Assembly: GCF_033439725.1 (NCBI RefSeq)
Contig: NW_026944383.1
Span: 1,860,001-1,924,000, forward strand
DNA from: Neurospora tetraspora
Taxonomy: Eukaryota > Ascomycota > Sordariomycetes > Sordariales > Sordariaceae
Length of the DNA stretch: 64,000 nt
Direction of reading: 5' to 3'
Under the pieces are notes generated by a model. The model did no database searches and had not been told where the DNA came from. It saw only the letters and a program-made list of their open reading frames with translations. The number at the start of each line of letters is the position of its first letter. Position 1 is the stretch's first letter. This document shows positions 24,066-36,656 of the stretch, one piece after another. A program made the position numbers and the translations under genes.

Positions 24066-27039
24066 CTTTAGGGGCTGACTCTTGCCTCCTCCGACTAGAC
24101 CGGTGGATGACGCAACGGCAGTGGCAACCGACTAAAGGTCAGGCAGAGTCCTGAACTTGGTGTGATGTCAGAATGTAGAGCAGATCACCTAATAATGTTG
24201 ATCAAGGATACTGTGAATGGAAGGGACTAGACAGGAGGATGGCTTAAAGAGGGACCAGCATGAAGCCAAAAATTCAAAAGAGTGAATGAACAATCCCGCC
24301 GGACGGTCTTGATAAGAATGTAGGGCAAAACGACGACGGGACTGGCGAGATGCTGTGTTGAAGGACTGGATAACGTTCCTCTATGTGAAAAGAGGAAAGT
24401 CAGGAAGAGGAGGAATAAGTGAGGAAGAAGGAGTTATTGAGACAAAAGGAAAGAAAAGAATCGGGGAGGGACGGCATGAGAGGAAGGAAGTAGGCGAGGG
24501 GTTGGTCCTTCTACACACGCGAAATCCGAGGGAGAGACCTAGACAGATATAGAAGGAGCACCCGTTTCCCGAACCACTGCAGCAGCTTCAGTTGCAAAAT
24601 TCTCCGTGTCCCAATCAATGACTGAGGCAGGGTCGTTCGAGGTTTCCTCATGTTTCGTCGCGTTCCTCGAACAGCAGCGGAGGGTCGTCACTTCCACTGC
24701 ACGGCTGGTCAAACTTGACCGAGAGCACCTTCCTGGCCCAGATTGCTGTTACCTTCTTTCCAACTAGGGAAGGGGCGACCCTCCGACGTACACCAGGTTG
24801 ACCTGGTCTTTTCTGTTAAAGACATGTTAGAACTGCTCTTCACAAAAGATAGACCTGCTTAACCGGGCTGAAACCTGAGAGACACTAACCCCTTAATCTT
24901 CGAGACCTCAGTTGATGAACTATTGGGTTCAAGTTGAGGTCATCAAAAACCACCTACCAGCCTTGCTCACTCCAGGGTGAGAGATGTTGTGCCTTTTGGG
25001 GCGTCCCCTGCCCCTGTTCCTGGCTCCAAAGAGGAGAAGGGAACTGGGTGCCGACAGCTTGACAAGCATCACAATGCGACTGTGTGTGGGGGGAGGCTTT
25101 GAGTCTCTTGCTATTCGGACAGGAACACGACAGAGGACTTGGGGAACTGGAACATCCCGAGATTGTACCTGGACTTGCCGAGTGTCCATGACGATAACGC
25201 TTCAGTTTCCGTCTTTGAGTTCCAGTCTGACTGACGATGGCCTTGATGTGCTGGGGATTTCCATGCACGGAACCTTGAGATGATATGGCATCTCCGAGAA
25301 AAGCTTCCAAGCCTTTCCTTTTTGCTCTAGAATGTTGCTTGACTGCCCCTGTTTGCTTGTTGTTCGGTGATGTTGTGTCCGTCGATGATCTCCCGTCGCT
25401 TCTTCCTGCTACCTACCGTACGTACACCCATTCCATCTGCCATTTTGTGGCATTAGATCAACGACCCAGCTGCAAATTTTGCAAAGGAGAGCTGCGTGAT
25501 CTGAAGTGGAACTGAAATCTCACCTTGCCTTCAGAGGCGCGTGAGGGACAGCATCAACCCAACGCTTATCTGCAGGTTATGTTAACAAGATATGGCCATA
25601 GTGATCTTCGGTCTTTGTCGACTCTTCTTCACTTATTACGACATCAAAACACTTCCTCTTTCGGCTCCTGGCTGAATCTGTACACTCTCCCCCCTGTGTC
25701 ATCTCGCTCCCGTGGTAACACCATCGAACACAACGCCACAGTCCTCGCACGATAGTCAGGATGCCGGGATAGCTATCCGCAAACTGGAGGTTTCCCGGGA
25801 CTACCTCATCAAGCGTGCGCAAAGGTCTCCGGGTCAAGGTATAAGATAAAATGAGGAAGAAGACTCGAGTCAGAAAAGGAGCTAGCCATTGGCGATTGAG
25901 CAGCGGCCGAGTTCCAGTTGTCAATCCATCAGATAGCGCCACATCGGCTTAAACTCCGTGGGCGTTGAGTTGAGCGTGTGCAGCAATCCGTGGGGCGCCG
26001 TTACAAAGCCAAGGACGTCAAAACAAAATGACAAAGGTACTTGGAGTATGTAAGCAACCGGTGGAGTAGATTGGGTGTTCCTAAAGGAGTGTCACACATT
26101 TGGTTTGTGGCGCCGTGGGAGATATAGCATGTACCATGTATCGAGAGGTAGATGCTGAGAGGACTACCTCTTGAATATCTCGTTAGTGGAAGCTATCGAA
26201 AGCATTTGACTGCTCACTTCCATGTCGTGATCCGATGTTTGTCTGTGACAAGAAAAAACAAAAGTTCTAGGACTCAGATGTCCTGTCGGTTCACTCTCTT
26301 GCCTGCACTTGCGGAAGAAGGCCCTGTCAAGCTGGTCGCCGCTTTGGTCGGGGAGATCGGGTTTGTGCACCATCAAAGTGCCTACCTGCATGACGTATCC
26401 GGCCGTTGGAAAAATGACGGGAAGAAGAACGACGCCTCGACCGTGAAGCAAACTGACAAGTACTGCAGCCGAGCCCGCTCAAACTGCTTCCCCGACAACC
26501 CTTGAGATGTTTCGGTTTAATTACTAACCGTATATGAGCTTCGAAAGTGTGAGCAACACAGGTTTAGGAACCTTGAGACACTCATTATCTCAAAGACAAC
26601 ACGTGCAATACACTCTGCTCCAGTTCAAGACAGTCTTTACTGTCGAGGCTTGTTTTAGAACACTCACTCGAAAGCCACGCTGAAAACTTTGGAACCCTCA
26701 TGGAATTAAAACGTGCTTATTCTCGTATTCAGCATGGTGAGGCAGTTGCCGGGTGGAAATAATGTCCTAGCCTCCCAATACTCCGAAATGAAGAGGCGGA
26801 TGAAAGTTTTGACAGAAAACATCGAAGGAAAAGCCTGGAAGTCGGAATCAAGCGAGGGCTTGAGCTGGTCGCACAGCATCCTGCGCTGTCAAAATGCCGT
26901 ACCTCTTCGGCCAAGCAGATGCAACATGCAACACCACCTTCGAATTGACCAACTGTGTCATGTCAAAGATACCTCCCACTCAGGGATGTGCATCTGTGTG
27001 ATGCATTGACAAATTTCGGTCTTCTGCTCTGGTACCATC
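24066..27039. other. 3 kb gene-free interval
   Basis: The first part is the promoter and leader of the mucin-like gene. The rest contains only short open frames with no recognisable protein and no repeats that I could see. It could carry non-coding transcripts, but nothing in the sequence shows this directly. Confidence 0.4.
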
Positions 27040-28527
27040 TCACTCGGCTTTCTTTGCCGCTTCACGAAGACCAGGAGCTGTGCCATCGGTCATCTCGGTC
27101 TCCTTGTTCTCGATATCGGCCGCCCATAGTGCCGCACCAACTATAACAGCCGTCAATTGTTTGCATTTTCCATCAGGCAAGACCTGGTTTTCTTCATGTG
27201 ACACTTACCGGCGTTTGTGAAAGAGAAGAACACGGAGGCAACCGGAACCATCTCAAGGAGCGTTGCCAAAACACCGAAGCTGTTAGGTCGGTTGTCAGCG
27301 AGGATTTAGTCAAAAAGAGAATCGTTCCCTTATGGCATCAACAGCGTCTGTGGACAGACTAGCCGATGGTGTTTTTTTCTTTCTTTCTTTCTTTCTTTCT
27401 TTTTTTTCTTCTTTTTTTTTTTTTTTTTTTTGGACAGATTGCAGGACACATTCTGTGCAGAAGTTCGATCGCGGCAAGCTAACTTACGCTGAATAGGGGC
27501 CTGCATGCTCTGAAAGCCACTGCGCCTTTTGGCTCGCGGACCATCGCTTGAGTTGAAAGTACTGACTCCAAGATCAGCATCGTTATCTTTTGATAGTTAA
27601 GCAGAAAGGCATTGCAGGTGTCATTGACTTACCCGGTCGTGAACCGTGCTGCCGCGAGAGCGTCCTATCGGACGTTAGTCCCACATTTCACATGTAAACA
27701 GAGGACGAGCTCCTACCTTGCAAGATGATGAATGCTACCGTGCCGACAACTATCCAACTTTTGTTTCAGCATATGCAACTCTTGAGAAACGTAGTGCATT
27801 GGTGGGGGGAGGGGGGAATTTTCTCTGTACCTGGAATGAAGTTGAGCGGCAGATACATGACATATCGAATCAATGCCTTGGGACTGAAACGCTGGAAGGG
27901 GTTCTTGAGAACCTTTCCCAGTCTCTGAATGGGATCTCTGCCCGACTTCAGCTCTCTGCCTTCACTGACGAGATTGGTAGCGCCCCTGGAGACCAGGGTA
28001 CCGTCAAAGGTGTCCAAGAGGGCATCCTGCATCACAAAGTTCCTGGAGAGGAACGAAATGACTGCAGAGCTCTCGTTCAATACGAGAACTGCTGTGGTGA
28101 GGACTGCGAGCGGTCCGTTGACGAAAGTCATAAGGGCGAGTTGCGGCACGTAGGTGAAGAAAAACATGCCCGTCACCACTCCTACAGAAAGCGTCACGAT
28201 AGGGGCCAGCTTCTTAAGGAGGGGCTTCCAAAGGCTCCGATGGCTCAAGAAGTAGAAGATTCCCTAGAATAGGAGAAAACATCATCAACATGATATTCCG
28301 GCCGAGAGGTTTCACTGCGAAGGTATGCGAACACACCTTGATGGGATACAAGTAGGACCCGCTCTTTGCGGCATCGTTGATCAGGGCTTTGGCGCGGTCA
28401 TAGTCCTCTTTCCTGTTCCCATCACTAAGCGTCAGTGTCAAGTATCCGGCCAGGTACATCTTCAAACACGAAGGCCTTACGCGACTTCCTGGGCCTTGGC
28501 CTGGACTGACTCGACAACACCCGACAT
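27040..28527 (-). CDS. RRT8/EI24-type multi-pass membrane protein
   Basis: Eight exons on the minus strand: 28527-28481, 28412-28337, 28263-27831, 27749-27717, 27664-27633, 27561-27488, 27279-27209 and 27140-27040. They join in phase to 288 residues. Hallmarks of the family appear across the junctions: YPIKGIFYFLSHRSLWKPLL, the hydrophobic VTLSVGVVTGMFFFTYVPQL, LPLNFIPVVGTVAFIILQG, HDRYFQLKRW and AFGVLATLLEMVPVASVFF, ending with ALWAADIENKE. Yeast relatives Rrt8, Lds1 and Lds2 are lipid-droplet or ER proteins needed for outer spore-wall assembly; EI24 proteins are ER membrane proteins. A role in membrane or lipid-droplet biology is inferred. Two exons are only 33 and 32 nt long, so automated models may mis-splice this gene. 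Confidence 0.87.
27372..27431. repeat. TTTC/poly-T microsatellite inside an intron
   Basis: About 60 nt of T runs and TTTC units on the + strand lie inside the sixth intron (27487-27280) of the RRT8-like gene. On the transcript it reads as a purine tract. Length variation and sequencing error are likely in such a tract. Confidence 0.9.
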
Positions 28528-29545
28528 AGTATCGCGAGTAGAGCTGGATAACTGAAATGTTGAGACTGGTGATATTCCTTTGTTGATAGACAGAGAAGGT
28601 AGACGGTATCGCGGTCGAAGCGCTGGTGCAGCTGTAGATTAAAAGCACCACGAAATTGAACGGATCGTTAGGTAAGTGAGATTTTTAGGTTCTCGAGAAG
28701 AGTGCGGGGGTTTGAAGGACTCAAATTGTTGTCGAGCAACATGGAAGACATTCAATGAACAGTATCAGATAAAGTCGAGGGGACGAGGCCTGATGCCCCA
28801 ACTACGTCATCTTGCAGTTCACCCGTTTGCAAAGTCTTGGGCATTCAGGCACAACTTCACCTCCCTTGCTCCGTCCCTTGTCTCCATGACCTCAACTGTG
28901 CAACTTCGACAAACATCAATTCTAAGCCGTGAGCCAGCAAGCCAAAAAAGAAAAAAAAAACCTGCCTTTGACATAAAAATAAGTTCTTTCGCCGATAATA
29001 TACGCTTACACCTGAGTTTGTTCATTCTCACATAGCTACTTGGAGTAGGGCATGATAGTGTATCATCATGTATTGGGCTGAACACCACACCGCATGAGTA
29101 CACGTCATTCGGAAGGTGTTCTCGTGATTCATCTATACATGCCAGACGCCGCCAGCATCCGTACTATCCAATATTTGGCATAACTTTGGTGAATCTGCCA
29201 GCAGCTAAATACATACACATCCCTCTGCCATGCTGCTTTTGTCACGCCAATGTGAACAGGCTTCTTCCACGAGGGCGATAGACGATGATCTTGTCGCAAC
29301 AGAAGCCTTCACAAATAGAATACATTCTAAGTTGAGCCATTCCACCCTTCCCATTCTAAGGTGGTGTCATGATATCATTCCGTTTTTCTAATCAATTTTA
29401 CACCGAATTTGATATCCACCGTCACGATAGCCCATATTTATGTGAAGTCCGTTTCCCCAGCCTGTATCATGATCCACCGTTGACGTAGTGATGTTAAAAG
29501 GGACGAGTGACGCATTTGAGGCTGGGACGTCATAAGCATGTTGGC
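28528..29545. other. Intergenic between RRT8-like and GDT1 genes
   Basis: Both neighbours are on the minus strand, so this interval holds the promoter of the RRT8-like gene and the 3' UTR of GDT1. A poly-A run occurs near 28960. No gene is supported. Confidence 0.5.
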
Positions 29546-31173
29546 CTACGAATAAAAGCCCTCAACCAAGTAAATGACGCCGAAGACGAGGAAGGCAACA
29601 GCACCACCGACAGTGACTAAAGTGAAACGGTTAGCATGCGTCTATCCAAAGGGAAAGCATTGTCGACTTACCAACTTTCAGGCTGACCTTGCCTGCAATA
29701 GCCTTTCCACCGATAACGGCAACACTCGTGCAAATACCGTGGCCCACAACAGCTCCGAGCGTTACCCACCAATAATCCTGACCAGCCGCCATGGCAATGG
29801 TTGCAATCTGGCTGCGGTCACCCCACTCGCCCAAAAAGGTCATAACGAAGGTTTGGACCCAGACAGGGCTCAGAAGCAGAGACACAAGGTTGTTAAAACC
29901 GGCGAGGCATTCCGTAAGGTTTCTTCCACGCGGCGATGCGTTTCGTGCATCGGGGGAGCTGGAGGGGCTTCGAGGCGGCGTCGGGAAGCGGGACTTGGAG
30001 CGAGACTTGCGGTTCCCAAGACCCATTTCCAGGCTGTAGGGAGAAACGCTCGACCTCCTACGGCCCTGCTTACGGGCAAGGTGTTCCTTCTCCTCGAGCT
30101 CCTGTTCAACCTCCTGCATCTCGGCGGAAACGCCTTCATCGGGACTCATGGCCATACCCTCGCGGAGCAACCGAGCTCCAAAGACAAGGAACAAACCGGC
30201 AGCCAGGAAGTTGGTGATCTTCTTTGGAATGAGTGTGGGCACGGCGTGTCCCAAGACGGCTGAGAGGATGGTCATGGTGATCAAGGCAGCAAAAGCGCCG
30301 GAAAATACAACAAGGCGGTCGTGCTTCATAGCCATCAGGGCAGCGACGAGGAAAGTCTTGTCGCCGATCTCGGAAAATAGAATCATAGTGAACGAAAGGA
30401 AGAAGGAGTGGAAAGGCCTGATGACGCCTTCAGCGCCCTTGTCGAAATCGCCGAGGCTGGCTCCCGTCTTCTCCCCAGTGGAAACGTCTAGATGATCGAT
30501 TCTACCCGCCGAGTCAGGCAGAGGGGGGGATTTATCGTGGGTCTTATCGGGGAGATCTGCTGGTTTCTGAACTGATTGTTAGCTGGGTCCTGGTACAACC
30601 TGGTAGACATGCTAAGCTCACCTCGAAGCCCGTGACATCGTCTGCTGCCTTATCACCATATTTGTCTTGTGTTTCCCTGTCGATCTTCTCCTGCTCAACG
30701 TGCGGCAGGGGAGGAGCTTCCTTGGGGGCCTGAGGCTTGTTTTCGACCTTCTCGCCAGTCTCGTTCTCCTTCAAGATCCTCTCCTTGGTCTTCTCGCTTA
30801 CACCACCGCTTGTACCCGTGGTGCCTTCTTTGGGCTCCTGTCGGTTGGGGTCGTCCATCACTCCATCGTTGGTGTCGGGTATCTTCTTCCCGCCCACAAT
30901 TGTAGGATCTTCTGGGCGGTCTTTCAAAACAGGCAAGTCCTTGGTGGTTTCGGGAGCAGAAGACTCGAAGTCGACGAAGGGGCCCGCGTGCGGCTTCCCA
31001 TCCTTACCATCAACAGGCGCATCTTTAGTGCCGTACTTCTTAACGGCTGGTGGGACGTCGACTAGGGAATCGATAGCCGCATTTTTCTCGAGTTGCTTGC
31101 TGCTCTCTGTCGTCGACTGCGCGATGGCGGCAGTGGCCGCAAGGGAGGGGATGAGAAGCTGTCGCAGTCTCAT
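29546..31173 (-). CDS. gdt1: GDT1-family (UPF0016/TMEM165) cation transporter
   Basis: Three exons: 31173-30622, 30566-29672 and 29616-29546, in phase, 505 residues. The paired signature of the family is present: SEIGDKTFLVAALMAM in the first half and GEWGDRSQIATIAMA in the second, each in a membrane helix. Helices such as LVVFSGAFAALITMTILSAV and the last exon (VAFLVFGVIYLVEGFYS) complete the six-to-seven-helix fold. GDT1 proteins move Mn2+ and Ca2+ into the Golgi lumen in exchange for protons and thereby support glycosylation. The protein starts with a signal peptide (MRLRQLLIPSLAATAAIA). A charged, disordered segment of about 190 residues follows, then a central cytosolic Arg/Ser-rich loop. 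It is much longer than yeast Gdt1 (280 residues). Confidence 0.93.
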
Positions 31174-32963
31174 GGTGGCGGCGACTTTAGGTCGATGTCT
31201 TTCTTGTTGGAATCGGAGCAAAAGTTGCCAGAAGGCGGATGTATATCGATAGCGCTGCGATCGACGTTCCTCGTAAACGTGGTGATCGTCAGGATACCTC
31301 TATCGAGAAGAGCTGGCGCCGGACCAAAGAAGGTAAAGAAGCAGAAGACTGTTGTCTCACCACATAAAGTTAGGGAGGTAAGGACAGTTAGGAGTGATCG
31401 AATAGCGGACAGATGGTGATTCTGCCCGGCGGAATCAGCAGAACTGGCCAGAGGCAAAAGCTGCGGTAGAAGTTCTGCGGCCCGTCGACAGATGGAGTGT
31501 TTAATCAGGGGTTCCAGCCTTTTGGGGCTTTTCTTGGAAATGCTGCCGGGTTGATGCACGAGAAAGGGTGCACGTCGCACAGCCACGCGCGCTTGAATTC
31601 CCCCCTACCTACTGCCACTGGTCGCCCATTTTCCAGGATGCCCACGGACCGTATCAAACAACAACCGCGGCGGGCAACTTGGCAGCACTTATCGCAGCTA
31701 TCCACTCCTTAACAGGGTACAGCCTGTTCGGCTGCGACAGCCGTTAGTGCATGTTAGACATCATCAGAGGTCAGGGGTAAACCTCCAACTGACACCGGAC
31801 GTCCACCAAACAAGACTATTGGAGAACCTAAGAACTACCGGCAAGGAGATAGCGACGTCAGAATCATATGGACACACAGTAAAAACTTCTGCCCAAGATT
31901 CTGGTTATATCGTGATGTGAGTTTATTTCCATGAGGCCATATCACCAGCCAGCCAGTTGTATGTAGGTATGGTTGAAACTCCTTGCGGATCGCTGTAACA
32001 ACGGATGCTCATGTTGCAGCTAGTGTTTCTTGAATGCGGCTCCCGACGAACATATTTTCTCGTCTCGTGGAAACTACCATCACTCTAACACATGAATAGA
32101 ATTGGACGCTGGGGCAGAAGATATTTGAAAGATTGCGGTTTTCAAAGGTCCCGGTAGTCGGTACACTTTTTGCTTTGGGCCTTTCCAGCGACTCAGTCTC
32201 CGGGAGTCTAGATTCACCTCTTACCAGTCTGACACCTCTTCAGACGATCATGTGTGTACAGTATGTACAACCTTGCATCCCCTCTTGATTGGGAGTGAAT
32301 GCCACGATGTTGTCCTGTGGACTCTGAATACCACTGTCCAACATCCCTTCAGAAAAACCGCGGTAACTCCATAGCTACCTGAGTACTGTGACATGAAAAC
32401 TTCCGGTTCGGTCGGTCGAAGTCTGTTCGGAGCTCTGAATGTCCAGGTAGAAAACAGAAATCCGGGGTGCACTGAAGAGGTACCCTTGAACACGTACAGT
32501 GGAGCCATTGCCTTGAGTATCCCTCTACCCTCTCTGGGCATTCCTACCTTAGCTAAGTCGACACCAATCACTTATGTTGAAATGTCTGGTTGATTGTTGG
32601 ACGTAGGAACTCACATTGCTCGAAATCTCGGTCTTGAACAACAGGCAAGTAGAGGTTACGGCATGAGGTTGCGCTTGCCCGCTGCAAGGCGCGGTTCAGG
32701 ACGGTAACAATGCCCCCTGGATGGATGACGACGCTGCTATGCGGTCACGTGAAAGACCAGGGCCTGTGTGGTGGTGGGGCCTCCCTCCTCCAACCCCGAA
32801 ATCGTCACAGCAAAAATCTCAAAACAAACTTCGTCGCGGCGGATTGAACCCTAACCCCAACCCTTCTTCGTTGTCGTCGACGACAAGCACGCGCATTTCC
32901 ATCTATCTTCCTCGACAGTTGAGCTCACGAAACGTGCTGCTCAGAGAATCATTGAGGGGAACA
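31174..32963. promoter_or_regulatory. Divergent promoter interval between GDT1 and the telobox-Myb gene
   Basis: About 1.8 kb without a supported gene. Two divergent promoters must lie here. In-frame Met codons at 32721 and 32739 could extend the Myb gene upstream. No repeats or RNA genes were seen. Confidence 0.4.
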
Positions 32964-35678
32964 ATGACGGGACGCGGGAGAGGTCGTCCTGGCACGCGGC
33001 AACAGCAACCGGCCGAGGGAACGACGGTTGCTGTTCGGCGGGCCACGCGTCTTCAGCAGCAATCTCCGCCACCTCCTCAAGGGGAGCAGGCAGAGCAGCA
33101 GCAGCTTCAGCAACAGCAACAGCAGGTCCAGGATGCTCAGATTGATCCAGCTATCACTGGTACTCAGGAATCAGAGATGCCTCCTCCTCCGGTCCCAGCC
33201 CCGAAAGGCCAAAGCAAGGATTCTGAGCAGGCTTTTGTTGAAGTTGCTCGTCGAAGCACGCGCCGTGATGCCCGTGCTGGGAGCATGGTGAGCGTTAATA
33301 GCGTTCTTACACGTGTCTCTGGGACGGACGCCTTCTCCTCTCAACCAGAAACCCCAAGTAAGAGCACATGGTCTGTTTGCCAAGAATCCTCATATTAATC
33401 GTCTACAATAGGTCTCGCCCTTCGTAGAGGCACTTCAACATCACTCACTGGTGCCCCGCCTCGTGGGGTATCCATTCACACAGCTTCCGAGTTGGGCAGA
33501 ACTCCGGAAAAGAGGGGAAAGGAGAGGCTCTTGATGAGCCGTATGTTGCCACTTCTCTTCGCTTCGGCGGACAAACTGTTCGCTTTCCTGTCCACAATAG
33601 ACGCTCAACAGAGAGACCCTGATGAGCAGGCAGCTTTGGAAGAAGAGTTCGAAATGTACCGCTTACGTTATATCTCTAACAACAGCGAACCTAGCATCAA
33701 CCTCAAGCACGTTCTGTCGACCATGGAAGTCGACCCTAACTCACCGGCCGGCTCTGACGCCTGCAAGACTGTGACGCTCGCCAACCTTGCTACTATGTTC
33801 GATCGAATTGATGCGATCCAGCAGGGTAATGCCGAGGACGACTTGGCCGACTTGCAGGTCTGCGATGACATAATTGCCCAGTCTCTGGTAGTGGATGGAG
33901 TTGAGAACTCGGCGGTCCTTAAGCCAGAAGACATCATGACTCAAGTTGTGGAAATCCGGACACTTTTGTTCATGCTCACCCTCCAGAATTTCGAGGCGCA
34001 GAACCAGCTTCCCGTAAGCCGATCGGAAATATTGGCGGATACGTTCTGTCAAGAGATCCCAAGTGTGGAAGCAGTGGAGGACTTCAAACAAGGCAACAAG
34101 GATGCTTTGCCGCTGAAATCTGTTCCGGGCATTGACCCCAACGGCGACCCTTGGCACAAGGAAGAGTATATCACACGGCTGCGGTCGATCTGCGAATACC
34201 TGCCCAATGAATCCATCGACGACACCGCTCTTCATGCTTGCTTGGAGCAACTCAGGGAGTTGTATGACCCCCACAGGTCTCTACGGGTTATTAGGGATAG
34301 CCTGGAGGCCTGTTTCCAGGAAATCAAACGACAACTACAACCTGTGCCCCCGGGGCCGTCCTACCCAGTTACACAGTATGGCGCGCCAGATCCATCGGCA
34401 GTGGAATCACAAATTCAGTCTCAGTTGGAGAGCGAAGCACTGGCAGATACTGGGTATGTCTCTGGGTTTGTCTACAACCTCCTAGGCTACATGGTCTTAT
34501 GCTAATATGATATCTGTTACAGGCAAAGACAGCTGGATTATATGGCTACTCTTCGTACCATGAAGATCGATCGGGAAGCGGAGAGCGATGCTTCGCAACC
34601 ACAAGATGGAAGTTTTTCGACAACCCAGGATACACTCGGACGAGGCCACGAACTCCAATCGAGCAGTTACCCCCCAATTGGGCGCGCCCCATATCCCCCT
34701 AGCTTCGACGCTCAACAATCGCCACCTTTGGCGTACCCTGGTCATCCGGGTGCCTTTCAAAACGGCACTATTTACGCACAATCTGCCGCCCAGCTAGGCC
34801 GTCCTAAGAGAGCTTCTCCGGGCGATAATGATGGTGTAGTCGATGGAGCAGATGCGGGCAAACCACCAGCCAAAAAGCCAAGGACCCGTCGTAAGAAGCC
34901 GACTGTCCCCATTCCTGCCGCAGAGGGTGCAATGGGGGATGTTGGGACGCCGTCTTCATCCGCCGCTACTGCCGCTGCCGCTGTCGCCGCTGTGGCTCGG
35001 TATCCACCGTTCACCGACACACAGGTCGAACTCGACTTGGAGAACTTGTCGCAACGCACGAGGGAGCTCTCGGCAGCTAACCGGAAAGCCAGAGAACCAC
35101 AGTCTCGGTCGCCCTGGGTTCGCGACGACATCAAGACGTTGGTCAGGGCGGTAGATGCGTACAAGTGCAAATGGAGCGTCATCGAGAAGGACATAAAAAG
35201 TGGCAAGATTCATTTTGTGCGCCCTCGTGACCAGCAGGCTTTGCGAGACAAAGCTCGGTTGCTAAAGCAGGACTTCCTAAAGTGAGTGACTTGGCACCCT
35301 GCTTACGAAACTTCGCCTGGCCGTTACTGACACGCTTGGTATAGGGTTGATGCTATTTTGCCTCGGTCGTTTGATCTTGTTGTGCTGGGTCAGAAAGAGA
35401 AAAATGCCGTGATTGCATGCGGCAAGAATCCCGACCGCAAGGAAGCCGATGTACGGAACGGAATCCCCATCAACACTGAATATCAAAAGCCAATGCAAGA
35501 GCAAGCAGACGCCGCAGAAGCGGAGGACCAAGCGCAGGTACAAGGCGAGGAACAACCGGAGATGCAACTCGAAGCACAGGCGGAGGTACAGACTGAGGCG
35601 CAACCCGAGGTTTCGGCAATGGTTCCAGCTGAGGTGCCTGTTGACGCAGAAGCGATCGAAGCTGCTTCCACATCATAG
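32964..35678 (+). CDS. Nuclear protein with C-terminal telobox-like Myb domain
   Basis: Four exons: 32964-33357, 33412-34453, 34523-35281 and 35345-35678, in phase, 842 residues. The head is Gln/Pro-rich with Arg-Gly repeats (TGRGRGRPGTR). The middle ~300 residues are helical and charged (LLMSRMLPLLFASADKLFAF) with no family I recognise. A basic, nuclear-localisation-like stretch (KKPRTRRKKP) and an Ala run precede the Myb-like helices: RSPWVRDDIKTLVRAVDAYK, KWSVIEKDIKSG, and RDQQALRDKARLLKQDFLK. The last resembles the telobox helix (VDLKDKARN) of TTAGGG-repeat binders such as Tbf1, Taz1 and human TRF1. A role at telomeres or at TTAGGG promoter sites is therefore possible but inferred. The tail is Glu/Gln/Val-rich with near-repeats (EVQTEAQPEV). 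The start at 32964 has a good ACAATGAC context; Mets at 32721 and 32739 are alternatives. Confidence 0.8.
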
Positions 35679-36656
35679 GGTCATTTGGGCATCTGATCGC
35701 TGATGCTACGCAGGTGAGGGACGCAGCAGAAGAGTAATATAGGAAGCTGTGCCTACGGGTACGCCCAAAAGCGAGCAAGCAACCATATGGGAAAACAAAT
35801 TATGTTTTATAAGCCAAGGCAAGGCTTTATGCTCTTTCTGAAGAAGACGAAACGGAAGAGATGGGTGCAATGGATGATCGGACCAACTCTATCCTTAAGT
35901 GTGGACTGGGGCCACCGTTGGAAGAAACAATCAACAACGTAAAGGGCTCACGATTATGCATTCTGAGTAAGGTAGTCAAGACCAAGCTGGCATTCAAGCC
36001 GACAAAGAAAGGCGGCCAGCTAGTCCGAGTTTGGGGTGTAAAGCTTAGTACGAACAGATTCAGGAGTATCGATAGAAAACAGGAGATAGCGTAATGTTAG
36101 ACTGTTGAGACGTAGTGTTAGCACTGCTGCTGTATCCTCATGGTGGTTATTACTCGAGATCTCAGTCCCACTTTCCTTCAAAATCACAAATTCCATGGAA
36201 GGTCGAACACTGGAAAGTCTGCTTCAAGGAGTATCATTCCGTGTGATCTTGCAAGTGACTGATCTCGATACTCAACTCAAGAGGAGGGAAGCAACTGTAG
36301 GTATACATAGCAACCAGTGGTCTGTGCGCTGTAACACCCCTTGAGGTTGATGATGCACATGGAAGCTCGCAATTGGCTCCTTCCGGGGGGCTTTCAGCCT
36401 CTCAGGTGCACTGGCAGCGTGGAGCACGGACTCCCTGACACCTCAGTGGACTCCCCCTCGACTGTGCAGTGGAATTGGCAACGTCGCGAGTTGGGGATAT
36501 TTGCTGGCCGCACCGCCGCACAGGCAACATTGCAGCCGCTACTCCGTTATTTCGTACCTCTATTGTTCTAGCCTCGACTTGCTTACCTGAACAACAACAT
36601 CCTGGGTCTCCCAAATCCACATTACACCTCCAGCACCCATCGTCGCCCTGCCCGCC
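35679..36656. promoter_or_regulatory. Intergenic, promoter of coatomer gamma
   Basis: Holds the 3' UTR of the Myb gene and the promoter and leader of coatomer gamma, with a C-rich leader just before 36657. No gene is supported; open frames are short. Confidence 0.5.
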
